NCBI GenBank assembly: GCA_944739405.2
Contig: OX123190.2
Location: 57,865,805 to 57,929,804 of the forward strand
Reading direction: 5' to 3'
Origin: Euclidia mi
Lineage: Eukaryota; Arthropoda; Insecta; Lepidoptera; Erebidae
DNA: 64,000 nucleotides
Below are positions 36,002 to 47,041 of the stretch, one piece after another. Positions within the stretch are counted from its first letter, which is position 1. Every line of letters begins with the position of its first letter. A program made the position numbers and the translations under genes. Under the pieces are notes generated by a model. That model was not told where the DNA came from, ran no database searches, and saw only the letters and a program-made list of their open reading frames with translations.

Positions 36002-37700
36002 ATTGCTCGCTATGAAGGAGGCTGTTTAGATTAAAATGTCTAAGTAATTGCTTGAGTATGATCTTTTCAAAAATCTTATTAAAGGCAGGTAGTATCGATA
36101 TTGGCCTATAATTACTAGGATCAGTCTTACTGCCGGATTTGAAAAGAGGTATTATCCTACTGTGTTTCATAAGATCGGGAAAAACACCTGATTCAATACA
36201 CTTATTAAATAAGTTGCTTAAATAAGGAGCTACTACATCAATTATACTTTTCAAAACCTTAACAGAAATGCCCCAGAGATCACCTGTATTCTTAGACTCT
36301 AGAGATTGAAAAGTACTTATAATGTCGGTAGAATTAATACAATGGAACTTAAATAATACATCACATTTTCCTACACTAGATTCTAATAGGTTTTCTGCGA
36401 CTATAGCTGATGATTTTAATTCTCTAGTAGTAGTAATTGGTATGCTAGCAAAGAATTTATTAAATGTGTGTGCGACTTCTTTGTCATTATGAATTAATCT
36501 GTCACTATCAAATAAACTAAAACTATTACCTCTTAGTGTTGTCTTACCTGTTGCTTCATTAATAGCTTGCCAGGTTGCCTTAATTTTATTCGAGGATTGT
36601 TCAATTTTGTTACTAACGAATAATGCCTTAGCTGTATTGCACACTCTTTTAAATATCTTGGAATAATTCCTAACATACTCAGTGAAGTTCGAATCAGAAT
36701 TGTATCTCTTCATACCGTACAACTCGTACATCTTTGCTCTGCTTTTGTAAATACCTGCAGTAGCCCACTCACTAAAAGCTCGAGATTCCTTAACTACTTT
36801 CTCCTTAGTCCTAAAAGTATTCTGAAATTCCTTGTTAACTACATTAAATAAATTATTGAAATTTTCATTTGGCGAATCAATCTCCATTACATCAGAACTC
36901 ATAGCATTCATTGCAATCAAAATTTTATTCCGGAATTCATTAAACTTATGCCTAGGTAATGGCCTAACTAACACTTTCTGTATGATGCTATCACTATAAT
37001 ACGGAAACCTTGCTAATTGACCACAGTGATCCGAAGTTAATTCAGAACTAACTAATTTATTCGAAACTGTACAATTACTAAATATATTGTCAAGACAGGT
37101 GGATGATGTTGCTGTAATCCTAGTTGGTTCAAGGAACAAATTTTTTAAATTAAATGATTTAAATAGATTTAAAAATCTACTAGTCATTACTGAATGATCA
37201 AGAATATTTACATTAAAATCACCACAAATTATAATACCTTTCTTATTGCTCCTAATTTTAGTAATTGCATCTTCAATAACTGATTCAAACAAGCTAAAGT
37301 TACTTAACGGTGGACGATATACACATATGATAATATGCTGCTCAAGTTCTACACATGACAGTTCCACAGTGCGTTCTATAGACAAACTTGCTATGTCTTT
37401 CCGTTCTTTACATGTTAAGCTATTTGAAACAATAATCAAGGATCCACCATGAATAGCGTGTTTCCTGGAGAAGGCACTGTGTACCGTGTATTGCGAGTTA
37501 TTTAAGAATTTAATTTGGTACTCTTTTAGCCAGTGTTCTGTAATACACATAACTTGTATACTGTGATTTTCTAAATATAAACTTAATTCTAAAACCTTGC
37601 CAGATAGACCTTGTATGTTTTGATGTGCTACATTCAGTTGAATTTGTCTACCCTTTGTCCTAGTCTTAAGTTTAAAGAACTTGTGTCAGTATATTCAATA
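35985..37700 (-). pseudogene. LINE ORF2, endonuclease and N-terminal RT part (upstream of frameshift)
   Basis: Open from about 37700, where HQNIQGLSGK and CITEHWL begin an APE-type endonuclease (exonuclease-endonuclease-phosphatase fold). Further motifs: IICVYRPP, IICGDFNVNIL (catalytic Asp/Asn) and SDHCGQ (catalytic Asp-His). Then comes an RT-proximal region: WGISVKVLK, HSRIIPLFKSG, NYRPISILPAFNKIFEK, LLHSEQYGF. The first ATG at 37550 lies inside the endonuclease, so initiation must be upstream; the frame overlaps the ORF1 end by about 65 bp, suggesting reinitiation or frameshifting. The endonuclease nicks genomic DNA for target-primed reverse transcription. The reading frame is lost at the G run near 35987 and ends in 17 unrelated residues. 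Confidence 0.9.
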
Positions 37701-38380
37701 GAAGAATTATTAAGATAGGAACTATTTACAGAAGCTAAATTCTTGGATACCCTACATGTACCTGTGTCATTTTGTAAATTAAACGCTAATAATTTAGCAA
37801 CTTGTCTTCTATAAAATAGTGGCAGATACATAGTATCTTTGGTCAATGTAAAATTACTAATAAATTTATTAATGTCAAATAATAAAATAAAATCTTTATA
37901 TTGCCATGTCAAATTGTATAAGCATAAGTTGAGTTCATGAATATAACTATTCATTGTTTCATTTAAGCTATAAGAATAAGGCAAAGCAAGAGTTATAAAT
38001 TTGCATTCAAATTTGCTATGAAGCGATAACATAACTTCAGTCAAATTAAATATATCCTTTTTAGTCACCGTTGGGCTATCACCATATGTGAAAATTATTG
38101 TAGACTGCCTATCAAATATTGTTGTATTTAATGTATTAATTAGATATGTAAACGAAGACCCTGGATAACAATAATTGATAGTATTGTGTTGTGTCAGCTC
38201 ACAATTTATTAAACTACCTAAACCTACACCAAGCCTATCTGAGAATATATAAACTTTATGTGTGCCAGAATTCTTACCTAAAGAAGACTTACCTGTTCTA
38301 TTATTCTCTGAACAAGTACTTTTATCACTATCGCAAATATTCTGGGACAAGAAAAGCTTTAAGACAACGATAAGTCTCAA
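37634..38380 (-). CDS. LINE ORF1 C-terminal part (SGNH/esterase-like domain), 5' truncated
   Basis: 248 codons open to a stop, with no ATG at the start (first codon TTG), so it is the 3' portion of a longer ORF1. VYIFSDRLGVGLGSLI followed by IFTYGDSPTVTKKD, LALPYSYSLNETMNSY, LLFDINKFI and YLPLFYRRQVAKLLAF resemble the SGNH-hydrolase-like second half of ORF1 in CR1/Daphne-type LINEs. The expected GDS nucleophile motif reads FSDR here, so catalysis is doubtful. ORF1 proteins bind LINE RNA. Immediately followed, with a short overlap in another frame, by ORF2. Domain assignment is from memory of the family. Confidence 0.7.
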   Translation of the reverse strand: MRLIVVLKLFLSQNICDSDKSTCSENNRTGKSSLGKNSGTHKVYIFSDRLGVGLGSLINCELTQHNTINYCYPGSSFTYLINTLNTTIFDRQSTIIFTYGDSPTVTKKDIFNLTEVMLSLHSKFECKFITLALPYSYSLNETMNSYIHELNLCLYNLTWQYKDFILLFDINKFISNFTLTKDTMYLPLFYRRQVAKLLAFNLQNDTGTCRVSKNLASVNSSYLNNSSIEYTDTSSLNLRLGQRVDKFN

Positions 38381-38399
38381 AATACGGTAAATAGGCCAT

Positions 38400-39945
38400 G
38401 GCCTAGCTGATGATATGGATAACTTTACATACCTAATTTAATAAGAGAAAGTACATACATACATGCAATAGTACACATTTCGAACAATGTAATCATATAA
38501 AAATATTGCCTATGATATTATATGATGTCAACCGAGCAAACAATACAACTATGTAATCGTATCAGGTACCCACAGGACAGGCTTTGCCTAGTGTGTGGTC
38601 ACTGAATACCGTACCATTGTAAATATTATTGGCAATAAACGATTTTTATTTTATTATTTTATGACAAAAGTCTTATCGGCGCAAATAGATGCCAAAGTTG
38701 CCATATGCATTGGCACCCTTAACAAAGTGGAGAAGAAAGCTAAGTATATACCCTCTGACCTTAAGCCTCCCATTAATTGTTAATCTCTTAACGATTACGG
38801 TTAGATCAATAATGAGTTGTAGGTATTCCTGTTTTTACTAGATTCTAATTCTATAATCCATGCGTCATGTTTCATCTCAGGAACATTGATAGGTATTTGT
38901 CCGAAAGGCAAGCTACTACCACAGTCAAATAATCCGTAACGGCGCGTCCTAGCTAAAAAATAACCATATTTTTGGCCCCCTTTTACAGACCCCACACATG
39001 TTCTCAGTAATCTTATAGACCAGTCACCCATCCATAAAATGACCTTGATTTCTATTGCTGTACCTTAACGTAGTTTGCTCAAAAATAGATCTTCAAAATA
39101 CTTCATATCGATAACATAGGCTCTGCAAGCTGATCCCATGGTTGCCCATCCATTAAACGACCGCTATATCAATCGCTTTATTTTAACTAGGTTTGTACGA
39201 TAACCACCTAGTATATCTGGAAAAATGCTTCATATTCTTAACCGCCTCCTACGACACTTGCGGTATGAAATAGGTGCTGACTGACACTTTGTATGCAAAG
39301 CTGTCACCGCAAGTGCAAACTAAATGCAAACTGTTTTATAATAATTATTCATCGTTAATTATTTTCATATAATAAATAAGTGATTTACACTATAATATTC
39401 GTATATGTAGCGTAGCAATTGTTATATTTTTCTAAAATAAATAGACGGTGTTTGAATAAGTAGGTATTGTTTAAATGTGGCAGCCCTAGCCTTCTTACCC
39501 TTGTCTAGACGTTGTCGGCTTTTTCTTCGAGATCAAAGGCGTCAAACTACTGTATGTCTTTATATACTGTGCTACTACAGTGGCTTCACTTATAAGCTCT
39601 AGATGCCAAAAGTTAAAAAGTAGTCTAGGATGACTGTTAAATGGATATAATTAAAACTAAGCTTGTGAAAATAAACAGATAAACAATGCTAATATCAACA
39701 TTATCTCAGCCGGAAGGGGCCTCCCCCAAAGTTTTCCACACGGACTGATTTTGTAACAATGGTACACTACGGCCGACGAATCTTCGCGGGTTTGAAGCTA
39801 GCCTTTGCGAATTACCACGCATGTATACTCGTGAAGAAAACTGTTATTGCCAGACTTTATATAATTTATATACAAGTAGTATTATTTTATGATGAATACA
39901 CCTCACCTGACAATAGTAGCAGATATTGCGGAACACACAGCGGAA
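38400..39945. other. Unrecognised stretch, possible LINE 3' end
   Basis: 38615-38650 (CATTGTAAATATTATTGG, CAATAAACGATTTTTATTTT) looks like a LINE 3' terminus on the plus strand. A 76-codon minus ORF at 38801-39031 contains no motif I know. Otherwise nothing. Confidence 0.4.
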
Positions 39946-39949
39946 GATA

Positions 39950-40240
39950 CACAATATTAAACTAAGGTCTACAAACAGTACTGGATACCATGGTATATCA
40001 ACTAGGATACTGAAAACCGTGTCTGATAAAATATCAAATCCAATGAGCCACATAACTTTCGGTATTATGCAGGGAGTAGTTCCCACGGAATTAAAAAGGA
40101 CTATAATAAAACGGCTCTTTTAGAAACATGATAAACATAGTATGACTCGTAACAGACCTTATAGCATTAATTCCAGTCATATCAAAAATATTTTGGAATG
40201 TTATCCATAAGCCTGTTGAACAATCGGAAACAAAAGAAAC
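39950..40240 (+). pseudogene. LINE reverse transcriptase, N-terminal RT fragment
   Basis: Reads LRSTNSTGYHGISTRILK, then ISNPMSHITFGIMQGVVP, ELKRTIIKRLF; past a stop, MTRNRPYSINSSHIKNIW. This is the fingers region of a non-LTR RT (usual form STGYDGIS-KI-K ... NYRPISLIP-SKIFE). The palm is absent and the frame is broken. It is a different lineage from the LINE at 34190-38395. Confidence 0.7.
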
Positions 40241-40439
40241 ATACTTGAATGGTGCAGTATTTTTTTTTGAAAATTGCATTGACAAACATAGATTGAACGG
40301 ATTTTTCTTTAGGTAGACACATCTTTTAAGCCGCAATTGAGAATGCGCGCGTGTTATATTCCAAGTAGGTATTTGGAACATGGCTCGCATGGTATGCACC
40401 CATGGGTGCATATGACCTCTATAGATCACTATCTAAAGA

Positions 40440-40727
40440 TATATTTTTATATATCTGCATTATGATAAAAGTTTTATGACTAAAGTTGTAGGGAATTTAA
40501 TTTGCAACAAAAATCTCGTTCACATATTCTTTGTGCGGTCAATAGTTTACCAAATAATCAAGAAAAACTATCTGCATCTGCACTCTTTCTAAGATGGCGG
40601 CCGAAGGACATGAGGTACATTCCCACAAATTTGAATCAAGCTTTACAATAGCCCTTCCCACTCATCTGTAAAATAAAATTGCATCGCCTGATAAATTCAA
40701 CCCCAAATGTAACTTTTCAATGGGCTA
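40440..40727 (-). mobile_element. TIR element family F, single-arm copy 4
   Basis: Contains TTTGTGCGGTCAATAGTTTA, CCAAATAATCAAGAAAAACT, AAGATGGCGGCCGAAGG, GTAAAATAAAATTGCATCGC and end TTTCAATGGGCTATAA. It corresponds to one arm of the full elements at 22327 and 27951. Confidence 0.7.
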
Positions 40728-40778
40728 TAAATATTTTTGTCATCGTCTGTACTCAAGACAGACATAGTAAAACGAATA

Positions 40779-41792
40779 AGGTAACTGCACCAGTGATGGA
40801 CGGTTTAAGGTCGATGAAGTACTTATAAAATTTCCAAAAAAAAAAGTTGCGGGCCGATTCTTGCAATAGCTGTAGATAAAGTTGGTTATGGTTTTTTAGC
40901 ATCTAATAAGAGAATACTACATTCATTCTAGTAATTTCCATAAAAATAAAATTACGAATAAAATTGGCTTAAAATTATCCAGTAATGGACAAGTCATACA
41001 CCAATGATTGACACCTAGTTATGGACAGTGTTCCGGTATTGGACACCTAGTGATAGACACTTGATAGATACAAATAAATAAAAATATTGTTTGTTTAGAA
41101 ACAAATTTTATTTGCTATTACGTATTCTAAAATAAAAGTTCTTATTAATCATAAAATAAAGTACTGTAAGAAAGATCTTGTTTGTAGTACCTACACTAAT
41201 GGAATGAACCAGTGATGGACACCCCAGTAATGAACACGTCTGTCCATTACTGGTAAAAAGCTTTATAAAGTCATGGAAAAAAGATATTTCATTGACTTCG
41301 AGAAATAAATCTAGAATCGACTAAAATCTTTAAAAAAATGCACTGCACTAGTAATCGACACAATGTCCATAACTAGGACATGCCATAATAACAGGTACTA
41401 GTCATGGACATAGCAAAAAAAAAACAAACCACGTTGTTGTTTGCAATACATTTAATTAAGATTGTTTGGAAAAGAGGTTAATTCAGCCACAAACTTATTA
41501 TTTATTCATTATTACCTTAATTGACTTGTCAAAAAATACTCATCAGCAACATACCTCGCTATCAAACTCACTTAAAAAACGATATCACTGGTGACACGTG
41601 CTGTTTATCTTTCCACCAGTTTGAAACTGAACCACAGACATACATCAGCTGTCAATATTTTGACACTTTAATCCCTTTTCTCTGTGGTAAAATATTGCCA
41701 GGTAACAAAAGCGTTGTAGAATCCTTATTTTTTTAGGACTCAATCAATAATGTTCATAACTGGTACGCTGTCCATTACCGGTGCACTTACCT
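40779..41792. mobile_element. 1014-bp TA-flanked element with TIRs and iterons (element B)
   Basis: Ends AGGTAACTGCACCAGTGATG and (complement) AGGTAAGTGCACCGGTAATG, 23-bp TIRs with three mismatches, flanked by TA on both sides (40777-40778, 41793-41794). Fourteen copies of CCAGTAATGGACA-like 13-mers in both orientations: 40979-40991, 41001-41013, 41015-41027, 41033-41045, 41047-41059, 41209-41221, 41224-41236, 41241-41253 (-), 41348-41360, 41365-41377 (-), 41398-41410, 41751-41763 (-) and one in each TIR. No significant ORF. Same length, TIR start and design as element A, but little interior identity. Confidence 0.9.
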
Positions 41793-41998
41793 TACTAAGG
41801 TGTGACAGAGACACATTATATCGCACCGAAAACTTCAAAAATAAAGAAGGGATGTCTAATGTACGTGTTTGACGCTCAATTTAAGCGATTTTATTGATAT
41901 CGATTAAAATTAATTAGAAAAATATATGCGTATTCAATTACATATGAAGATTTTAAATGTGTTCCAACTCTTTTCATTTATGTCATCGTTAATAGATA

Positions 41999-42237
41999 AC
42001 CGTCCGTGTGGTGACGGAGTAAGAATACCGATAGTCACCACCCCATATCATCCCATGGGTGTCGTAAGAGCCGATAGAGGGAGCATATTATGCCTAGAAC
42101 AGCACTGTAAGAGAAGGAAAACTTGATACAAACCCTATACCAACCCGTTTCGCCAGCGTGGTATAGTAGGCAAATTCCTCCTTTTAAAGGAGAGGCCTAG
42201 TCCAGCAGTGGATTGTTAAAGGCTGATGATGATGAAC
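41999..42237 (+). repeat. Dispersed (ATG)n-tailed retroposon, copy 3
   Basis: Same unit as 7718-7957: CGTGTGGTGACGGAGTAAGA through GAGGCCTAGTCCAGCAGTGG and GATGATGATG. Confidence 0.85.
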
Positions 42238-42764
42238 AGATAACTGATATAAGTAAATCTGATCTTTAAACCGAGAAAATAAATTTTATTAGATTTGTTT
42301 TTTTTTACTTAAAAACAAAATCTCACTATAATACTCGGTTTAATAAATCTATTTTATTTTATACCTTATAGTATTTTGATTATTATAACAAAAATCAATG
42401 AATTCAAAATTAATTATAAAACTAATCGATTACAATTTATATTTGAGTAAAGTATTAATTTGTATTTACATAAGGTGCATCACTGGCCTAGACAACCGCC
42501 CCGCGCAGCCCGCTTCATGACCCCGCGTATTTCCTAAAAAGGATTATTGCGCAGCCTTCTGTGCGAACTTCAGACTCGCCATCGTAAAACGGCTGTTTTG
42601 TAGACGAGTCGAAATTTTCAGTTTCATTAATTAGCCTTAGCGTAAAATATACAAGATAATGTAATATTCTTTTAGCAATAACTGATAACAACGTACACAA
42701 ATATAATAAGAATACTGTTAATTGTTATAAATAGTTGTAGGTACGTAACAATACCTACACATAA

Positions 42765-42815
42765 CATATCTTCACGCCTTTTATCCTCGAAGGGGTAGGC
42801 AGAGGTGTATTACAC
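42765..42815 (-). repeat. SINE family B 3'-end fragment
   Basis: Complement of CTCTGCCTACCCCTTCGAGG, ATAAAAGGCGTGAAG. It abuts the next SINE in opposite orientation. Confidence 0.6.
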
Positions 42816-42825
42816 ATATGAAAAG

Positions 42826-43068
42826 CGGCGGTAGCCCAGTGGTGTACGTAACGGACTGCCGAGACGATGGTCTCGGGTTCGATCCCCAGGTACCTCGGGC
42901 ACACACCTCTGACCTTTCGAAGTTATGTGTCTATTAAAAATGTTAATTATCGCTCGCTTAATAATGTGCCCGGTAGATGGCAATAGGCTCGCCCCCTATT
43001 ACATTGGGACCGAAACATATCTGGCGAAGTGTGGGTGTGTAATACACCTCTGCCTACCTACAGCATTC
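42826..43068 (+). repeat. tRNA-derived SINE with intact A and B boxes
   Basis: A box TAGCCCAGTGG (42832-42842) and B box GGTTCGATCCC (42876-42886) at tRNA-like spacing, then GTTATGTGTCTATTAAAAAT, GTTAATTATCGCTCGCTTAA, GTAGATGGCAATAGGCTCGC and the 3' end CACCTCTGCCTACCTACAGC. Internal Pol III promoter kept; the tail is shortened. Confidence 0.85.
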
Positions 43069-43069
43069 A

Positions 43070-43660
43070 GTAAATTTGTATTTTAAAGCTCCGGCAATAA
43101 CTTTAGTCAAAGTTCGACCAAAATTGTCCAACTACTGCAATACTAATTATGCAAACAGCACAGGATAACGAATTAAAAACACTGTCTCTAAAAATATAGC
43201 TTCACAAATAATAATTTTAACATTTCATTGTCTTATTTGCGATTTAAATGAGACTTGTGAATGACAGGGTTGAATTTTTTAAGTCGATACCTATTTTCAA
43301 TGTCGCCGAGACGGAAATAGTTGTATGGGAAGGCAGATAGGTGATAAGTTATTTAAGCTATGATAATAACCATGTGTCGAGTTTAATTTTTGTGCCATGT
43401 CTACAATAACAATTCTTTCCTGCTGAAAGTAAAAGCCACTAAAAAAACGAACGAATAACAGTTCAAAAGATTTTCTATTCTTATCATATAATATCGTTTA
43501 TTCTGAAAGGTTATCTCATGTATAATAATTTCAATATCAAAGAAGAAGGAAAGCATTGGCACATGATTTAAAATATATTAAGACAAAAATTAATAAAAAA
43601 TGTTCAATTAACCGAAACGCCTTATTAAACTTCAATGAGGAATTTGAGTGTTGAAGTACT
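43070..43660. other. AT-rich stretch, nothing recognised
   Basis: No gene or repeat identified. Confidence 0.5.
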
Positions 43661-43754
43661 AATAAAATGTATGAATGCTGTAGTTACTCATTTCAGCGTA
43701 GGTATTACAGATCAAGAAGTTTGATGGATGCAAGAAGTTTGATGGATGATTGCG

Positions 43755-44042
43755 AGATCATAACGAGACGGGGTCCGCCAACACAAACGGCGGGCCAATC
43801 CCGGGCGGGGTCGCGAGAAAGTATGCTAATCGCGAATCGCGTGACCCCGCCAACACACGGGACCCGTAGGGACACCGCGGTGGTTTTTAGTGGGTATGCC
43901 CCGAACGACTTTAGGGGAGAGCCTCCACATACCTCCTCCGCCAGTCCCAAGCCCAGCCGTTCTAATGGCTGGGTTGGCGGAGTTGAGATGACTCATAAGG
44001 AGAGTTTTACCACCGTAGTGAACAAAAAAAAAAAAAAACTTG
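43755..44042 (+). repeat. GC-rich poly(A) retroposon (R1-like LINE 3' UTR or SINE)
   Basis: Strikingly GC-rich block ending in a 16-A run (about 44023-44038). Contains GGGGTCCGCCAACACAAACG, CCCGAACGACTTTAGGGGAG, AGCCTCCACATACC, TGGCTGGGTTGGCGGAG. This resembles 3' UTRs of lepidopteran R1-clade LINEs and their SINE derivatives. The 134-codon ORF through it (43667-44071) is a composition effect; I see no protein domain. A duplicated AAGAAGTTTGATGGATG precedes it (43713-43748). Confidence 0.6.
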
Positions 44043-44436
44043 ATTTGACATTAAATACAGAGAAGATTTGAATTTTTCCCAGCGGAATCTGGATTCCAAA
44101 GTCATAAAATATGTATGTAGTCAATCGGTGCGATCTATTCTTGAACACGTGGTGTCTGGATAGCGACGCCTAATAATATGCGGAATCAATATATATCACT
44201 TATAAGATGCACGATAGATAGCTATTAGGATTAGTACGTGTAGGTTCATAATAATATAGTTGTTATTGATTTAGTTGCACACTGAGTTTTTTGATAAAAA
44301 AAATATTATAAGAGTACTATGAGAGGACTGAAAAAAGAAAATAGCTAAGTTTGTTTTATTTTTACAAGAACAACTCCCCCACTAGTTAATGAATCCTTTG
44401 ATGGGAGAACCTTACATCCATTCAGTCAACGGACGG

Positions 44437-44683
44437 CAGGGGGCCAATTCTGCTATTTTTATATGACATTGATATTATATTTTGAATGGATTTAAAAGCG
44501 GTATTCTGATAACCTAATGTCATTATCGTAGAATTTAAAATTAACAGTTCGTCGATGACACATACGATCTCGTTACAATTTCATTCAAATATCAGATAAT
44601 TTAGAAGAATACGCTTTCTGTGATGTAAGTATGACACTGACATGATATCGAGACTATATTTATTTAGCAGAATTGGGCCCCTG
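44437..44683. mobile_element. 247-bp MITE with 19-bp TIRs
   Basis: CAGGGGGCCAATTCTGCTA (44437-44455) and the complement of TAGCAGAATTGGGCCCCTG (44665-44683) match at 18 of 19 positions. No ORF. No clear target duplication. A relic of the same family is at 52241-52790. Confidence 0.8.
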
Positions 44684-45084
44684 AAGATGGCACAAAGTGT
44701 TGTATCGTGGGGGGAAACTACATCATAATCGGCGCAATTCTAAACGATCAATTAACTTAAATTACAAAGCAATACGTCTAGTTGAGTATTAATAGTAAAC
44801 CTTAAAGAATCACATGACACATGCTTGATAATCCCTACTACTATTATAAAAAAAGTAGCGACATTGCGAACTTAAATAAAGACCAAGTGAGGGTAGGTGC
44901 CGAAACCCGCACTTCCACAAGACGGCGCTGAACTCTCATCAGTCTCTCCGTGACCATGCTCTGTGCAAGACGAGCAAAACGTTGGAAACAAATAGGTATT
45001 TATACCTTAAATAAGTAAACTTTACGTGATTAAGACCAGCTAAATTTTTTTGCAAAATTAGAGTTTGCGTGTTCATTGTGGATA

Positions 45085-45442
45085 TACCAACAGACTGCCA
45101 TGCAGAGGGTATCGGGTTCGAATCCACGGCGCGCACCAATGACTTTTCGGAGTTATGTGCGTATTGAATTGTTAATTATCGCTTGTCCCGTGCCTCGGAG
45201 AGCACGTTAAGCCGTCGGTCCCGGTTGTCATGAAAATCTTTGACAGTCGTTACAGGGCGTCAGTACCTTCTAAATAAAACTGACACTAGTCTAAACCATG
45301 GAATATCGCTATCCCTTCGGGTTGCGGAGGTCAGACAGGCAGTCGCTCTGTGGAAAAGCTAATATTCAGCCAAATCCGGTTAGACTAGAAAGCGGACCCC
45401 AGATTGAAACTGGGATAACGCTAAGAGAAAGAAGAAGAGTTT
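45085..45442 (+). repeat. tRNA-derived SINE (family C), near full length
   Basis: tRNA-like head with B box GGTTCGAATCC (45115-45125), body TTATGTGCGTATTGAATTGT, GCCGTCGGTCCCGGTTGTCA, CGTTACAGGGCGTCAGTACC, then TATCGCTATCCCTTCGGGTT, GAGGTCAGACAGGCAGTCGC, and end GGGATAACGCTAAGAGAAAG, AAGAAGAG. A shorter piece without the tRNA part recurs at 11290-11470 and 16140-16270. Confidence 0.8.
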
Positions 45443-45479
45443 GCGTGTTCATTGTGTTCGTTGGTTCTATGTTTTTAAA

Positions 45480-45687
45480 GTCCCCTGCGACACAGGATTT
45501 ATTCCTAGAGCGCGCGTTGTTTTTGGCTACTAGCGTGATGTTATACTTATAAGTATATAGTCCATTTAACGTGTATAGGCTATAGCCTACACACGTTAAA
45601 GGGACTATCCAACACAAAAGAATTTTCAAATCTGAGATTAGCACGTTCAATTAAACAAACACTTCAAATTTATAATATTAGTAAAGA
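45480..45687 (-). mobile_element. Helitron-like Hel-B copy with inserted palindrome
   Basis: Minus strand: TCTTTACTAATATTATAAAT, CGTGCTAATCTCAGATTTGA, GTGTTGGATAGTCCC, TATAGGCTATA. Compared with 23468-23808 and 52499-52709, extra sequence occurs at about 45551-45582 and forms a 26-bp-arm hairpin with 45583-45608 (24 of 26 paired, no loop). Confidence 0.7.
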
Positions 45688-45689
45688 TA

Positions 45690-47030
45690 GAGCCTTGCAG
45701 ATGATTGAATCTTTCAACTTATAAAAGACGTAAAATATTCAAATGTAAAAGTTACTGAACATAATTTTATATAACACAATTCTCCAAGCATACTCTATAC
45801 GAGAGCTACGGGAAAATCTGCAGCGAATACATCTAGCGGCGAAATTAATTACAAGGTTTTAACGCGCCTGACGGCTTGTCAATTTGTCTTCATCCATTCT
45901 CGTGTGTGTTTATGTTTGTATTATTTTTACCAGAAAACCGCAGGTAATGAATTATGATATTTATGTAGGTATGTAAGTATAAATATCATCTGATCCCTCA
46001 GGACTTCGTATTAACGTAATTAATACTTATAATCAATTGGCAAATGAGGAATAGTTGAAAGCGTCTTATTTTACCGCTGTTAGTACGTAACCTAGTCATC
46101 TTTTGTCCAATTACACTACTACTACTAATTTACCAAATACTAACATTGCTTAAACTATAGTGTATCTACATAAAAACTTTACAACATACCGTTTTGAATA
46201 TACCTATCAAATTTGACAAATTATCGATGTGACCAATGTAATATTACTTGACCAATACCTAAGTATCAACCCTACGTAATATTACATTATTGTACTACGG
46301 TTTCCACAATTACAGCAACAGAAACAATTCCAACAAACTGTGAAAATAAAACTTAAATACACACGTAAACACTGTTATAATTCGACATGCGTACTGCGCA
46401 TCTCTCAACCGCACACTCAGTATCGTCCTCCAAATAAATTAACATATCTCGAAAACGTTGTTACAGAAAATATACAACATAAAATGAGCTTTATATTTCA
46501 ATTATTAACTGAAACAGAGACGTAGGAGATTACGATTGGCTCATACTGTCATTACCATTGCACATTGGATGGCCGCCACTGCCGCCGGGCGCAGAACAAA
46601 TTTTAAATTTTTAATCGCCCTTTCGACGAACTTAATTTCAATTTAAATTCATATTAGCTCTTCGTATTGGACGCAGTTGCGATTCAAACCTAAAATATAT
46701 TTTTGGGTGAATCAATTTATTAAGTTGCGTTGATTACGTTGTTGTTGTTGGTTGTTTAAAATTATTGAATACTTAATAAGTATAGCGTAATAATTATATG
46801 AATTAATTTATCTATGATTAATTTATCTATTATTATTTGTATGAGAATATATGCAGAAAACATTATTAATTGGCTGGTATCCTGAGCTACAGTTCGTTTT
46901 AAGAGTTTCTAAACCTTTAACAGCCACAAGTAGCTACTAATATTCTGAAGAATTAAATATACTCTTATGGCACAAATCAGCAAAGTGTGATCATCAAAGT
47001 TTCAATAAGTATGGTTTATCTTATTTGCTG
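45690..47030. other. AT-rich stretch, nothing recognised
   Basis: 46565-46605 (GGATGGCCGCCACTGCCGCC) is a small GC-rich spot. No gene or repeat identified. Confidence 0.5.
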
Positions 47031-47041
47031 CTTATTCTATA

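Larger units (their letters stand above)
34190..38395 (-). mobile_element. CR1/Jockey-type LINE, 5' truncated, nearly intact
   Basis: Minus-strand non-LTR retrotransposon of about 4.2 kb with ORF1 C-terminal part (37634-38380), ORF2 (34799 to about 37700) and a ~600-bp 3' UTR ending GACCTAAATGAATAAATGAT, TTTGAGTTTGAGTTTG at 34194-34235, a simple-repeat tail typical of lepidopteran CR1/Daphne-like LINEs. The 5' end is truncated in ORF1 near 38395. I could not find a target duplication. Only one frame break in ORF2 was found, so insertion was recent. Confidence 0.9.

Noticed and set aside
38801..39031. 76-codon minus ORF
   Set aside because: No domain, no supporting context, length within chance for this window.
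40979..41059. Possible CRISPR-like array of regularly spaced repeats
   Set aside because: The 13-mers are nearly back to back without unique spacers, and the genome is eukaryotic; they are transposon iterons.
42832..42886. Possible tRNA gene (A and B boxes)
   Set aside because: No complete cloverleaf is evident and the SINE body and 3' end follow directly.
43667..44071. 134-codon plus-strand ORF ending in poly-Lys
   Set aside because: The Lys run is the retroposon poly(A) and the rest is a GC-rich retroposon body without protein similarity that I recognise.
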